DNA of 64,000 bases from Edwardsiella tarda ATCC 15947 = NBRC 105688 (GTDB lineage Bacteria > Pseudomonadota > Gammaproteobacteria > Enterobacterales > Enterobacteriaceae), in the NCBI RefSeq assembly GCF_003113495.2, contig NZ_CP084506.1, positions 1,116,001 through 1,180,000 of the forward strand. Reading direction: 5' to 3'. A program made the position numbers and the translations under genes. The notes under the pieces were generated by a model, which worked only from the letters and a program-made list of their open reading frames with translations, was not told the origin of the DNA and did no database searches. Positions 62,431-64,000 of this stretch are shown here, piece after piece (within the stretch, counting starts at the first letter, position 1; the number at the start of each line of letters is the position of its first letter).

Positions 62431-62715
62431 TTAGGCGCGAACGAAGTCGATGTGGCTCAGTTTCGGCTTGTACGGATGACGCTGTACCGCCTGAACTTTT
62501 ACTTTGATTTCTTTGCCGTCGACAACCAGGGTCAGCACTTCGCCGTAGAAACCGTCTTTTTCAGACATGTTCATGGTAGAGTCGTGGTCCAGGGTGATGG
62601 TCAGCGCGTCTTCTTTACCACCATAAACGATTGCCGGGAATTTGCCGGCGCTGCGCAGGCGGCGGCTCGCACCCTTACCCTGCTCGTTACGTACTTCTGC
62701 ATTGATAGTTAACAT
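62431..62715 (-). CDS. rplY: 50S ribosomal protein L25
   Basis: 5S rRNA-binding ribosomal protein, 94 residues, the E. coli length. ATG 62715 ([21 protein letters not shown]) is correct; a longer frame upstream runs through the promoter region. Its codon use is more biased than its neighbours, as usual for ribosomal genes. Confidence 0.97.
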   Translation of the reverse strand: MLTINAEVRNEQGKGASRRLRSAGKFPAIVYGGKEDALTITLDHDSTMNMSEKDGFYGEVLTLVVDGKEIKVKVQAVQRHPYKPKLSHIDFVRA

Positions 62716-62837
62716 AGATCTATCTCGATAAAAAAATGAAGTCCGCCACAGGCGACCCAGCAGCAGACGGGATAGTGTGCCTTGCCTCGGCAAAGCGGGC
62801 GGCATTCTAGCCGATCTGCGTCGGGACGGCAAATAAA

Positions 62838-64000
62838 TTAGCCGCGCAGTTGATACGCCTTGCGATAACGTCCTTGGTAATCAAACACCTTTTGCCGTAT
62901 TTGCCAGAATTGCCCCTTGCGGCGCGCTACCACGAAGTCGGGGGCGCGTAGCGCGTCTTGCTGGGCGACGATGTCCGCCGCCTGGTGCCAAGCCAGCTCG
63001 CATCCCGGCGCCCGTTGGTGCGGGCGTAAGAACAGCTGGGCGAAGGCGGTACGCTGGGCCGGCGTCGTCAGACGGAAGCGCTCACTGACATCGGCACCGT
63101 CCTCGTCGTAATAGGTGATCTGGAGCCACTCACCTTTGGCGTCCTCGCCATGGCGTAGCTGCATGCCGGCGCAACGTAACACCAAGGCATCCTTCAGTTT
63201 CAGCGCCGCCTTGAGCATATCGTCGGCATCGACGAGGAGCGCCGCGCACTGATGGCAACGTCGGGCGGCGATATCGTTTTCTGCGTTGCACTGCGGGCAA
63301 TGTTTAAAGCGGAAGCGGTAATCGCACTGCTCGCGCGCCCCCTCGTCATCCTCGAAGTAACCCTGACAGCGGCGTCCATAGTGCTCGATGATGCGCCCCT
63401 GGGCGTCGCATTTACCCCAGAAGGTGTTGGCGAAGCCACAGGCCGGGCAGAACACCTGTACCGGTTGGCTGTCGGCGTGCGGTTTGTGGCTGCCCACTTC
63501 GGGGCTATATAGGTCGTGTGGGTTCCCGGCGTAATCGAGGATCAGGCAATCCTGTTTCCCTTCGCACAGGCGCAGCCCACGGCCGACGATCTGCTGATAC
63601 AGGCTGACGGACTCCGTCGGGCGCAGGATGGCGATCAGATCGACATGCGGGGCGTCGAAGCCGGTGGTCAGCACCGCCACGTTAACCAGGTAGTGTAAGC
63701 GCTGCGCCTTGAAGGCGTCGATGATCTCATCCCGCTCCTGATACGGCGTGGTGGCGCTGATCAGCGCCGCACTGCCGGTGGGTAACAGCCCCAGCACCTC
63801 TTGCGCATGCTCGATGGTGGCGGCGAAGATCATCACGCCCCGGCGGTTGGCGGCATACTCCTCGATCTGGCTGACGATGTGCGGGGTGATGCGTTGCTGG
63901 GCGCGTAACTCGCGATTGAGATCATCCTGGCTGAACAGCCCGCTCTCCGAGGGTTGCAGACGGCTAAAGTCATACTGTACCACCGGCATGTCCAAGCGCT
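62838..64000 (-). CDS. radD: DNA repair helicase RadD (YejH), 3' part
   Basis: Superfamily 2 helicase-like protein that acts in recombinational repair. About 387 C-terminal residues are inside the window; the N-terminus with Walker motifs lies beyond its edge. Helicase C motifs are seen: [20 protein letters not shown] and the arginine-finger block [11 protein letters not shown] zinc-ribbon region follows with [19 protein letters not shown] and CHQC. It ends [16 protein letters not shown], as in E. coli. An internal ATG at 63995 should not be mistaken for the start. Confidence 0.94.
   Translation of the reverse strand, partial: RLDMPVVQYDFSRLQPSESGLFSQDDLNRELRAQQRITPHIVSQIEEYAANRRGVMIFAATIEHAQEVLGLLPTGSAALISATTPYQERDEIIDAFKAQRLHYLVNVAVLTTGFDAPHVDLIAILRPTESVSLYQQIVGRGLRLCEGKQDCLILDYAGNPHDLYSPEVGSHKPHADSQPVQVFCPACGFANTFWGKCDAQGRIIEHYGRRCQGYFEDDEGAREQCDYRFRFKHCPQCNAENDIAARRCHQCAALLVDADDMLKAALKLKDALVLRCAGMQLRHGEDAKGEWLQITYYDEDGADVSERFRLTTPAQRTAFAQLFLRPHQRAPGCELAWHQAADIVAQQDALRAPDFVVARRKGQFWQIRQKVFDYQGRYRKAYQLRG

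Overview
This window is a contiguous stretch of chromosome from a member of the Enterobacterales. Nearly every gene reads as a diverged orthologue of an Escherichia coli gene, often in E. coli order, but with GC-rich codon use and local rearrangements. The genus Edwardsiella (Hafniaceae) is my best guess, an inference from gene content and protein divergence rather than a database match. No insertion sequence, prophage, integrase or CRISPR array was seen.

Layout. 1-2.1 kb: 5' part of bglX and cybB. 2.7-8.9 kb: a complete hydrogenase-2 operon hybOABCDE behind a perfect FNR box, ending at a strong terminator where E. coli would continue into hybF and hybG. 8.9-11.2 kb: a secreted PipD-type peptidase and the membrane protein YcdZ. 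11.3-18.6 kb: the menaquinone operon menFDHBCE. 19-24.3 kb: yfaZ, an auxiliary tryptophanyl-tRNA synthetase, tyrP, a CinA-like gene and ybhK. 24.5-28.6 kb: a ModE box, a Moco riboswitch, moaACDE (no moaB), a flavodoxin-like gene and ybhL. 28.7-36 kb: ydeP, yfaE-nrdB-nrdA and ubiG. 36-45.3 kb: gyrA and the Rcs phosphorelay genes rcsC, rcsB and rcsD. 45.4-52.7 kb: the ABC exporter ybhGFSR with its regulator cecR and divergent rhlE. 52.8-58.8 kb: accessory-looking material, namely a MarA/SoxS-like activator and a TetR repressor divergent around two perfect dyads, then an operon of family II pyrophosphatase, universal stress protein and a second enolase, then a GGDEF protein and a carboxymuconolactone decarboxylase-like protein. 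58.9-64 kb: tRNA-Pro(GGG), yejM, yejL, yejK, rplY and the 3' part of radD, in E. coli order.

How the genes work together. A large share serves anaerobic or low-oxygen respiration: hydrogen uptake, menaquinone synthesis, molybdenum cofactor synthesis and a molybdopterin oxidoreductase. The most striking element is a complete ribosome-mediated attenuator between tyrP and the extra trpS. It comprises a 26-residue leader peptide with tandem Trp codons, a hairpin that includes the second Trp codon, an alternative antiterminator, and an 11-bp terminator stem followed by a T-run. With the TyrR box upstream of tyrP it suggests a small aromatic amino-acid homeostasis locus. The second notable unit is the ppaC-usp-eno operon, which couples pyrophosphate removal, stress sensing and a glycolytic enzyme.
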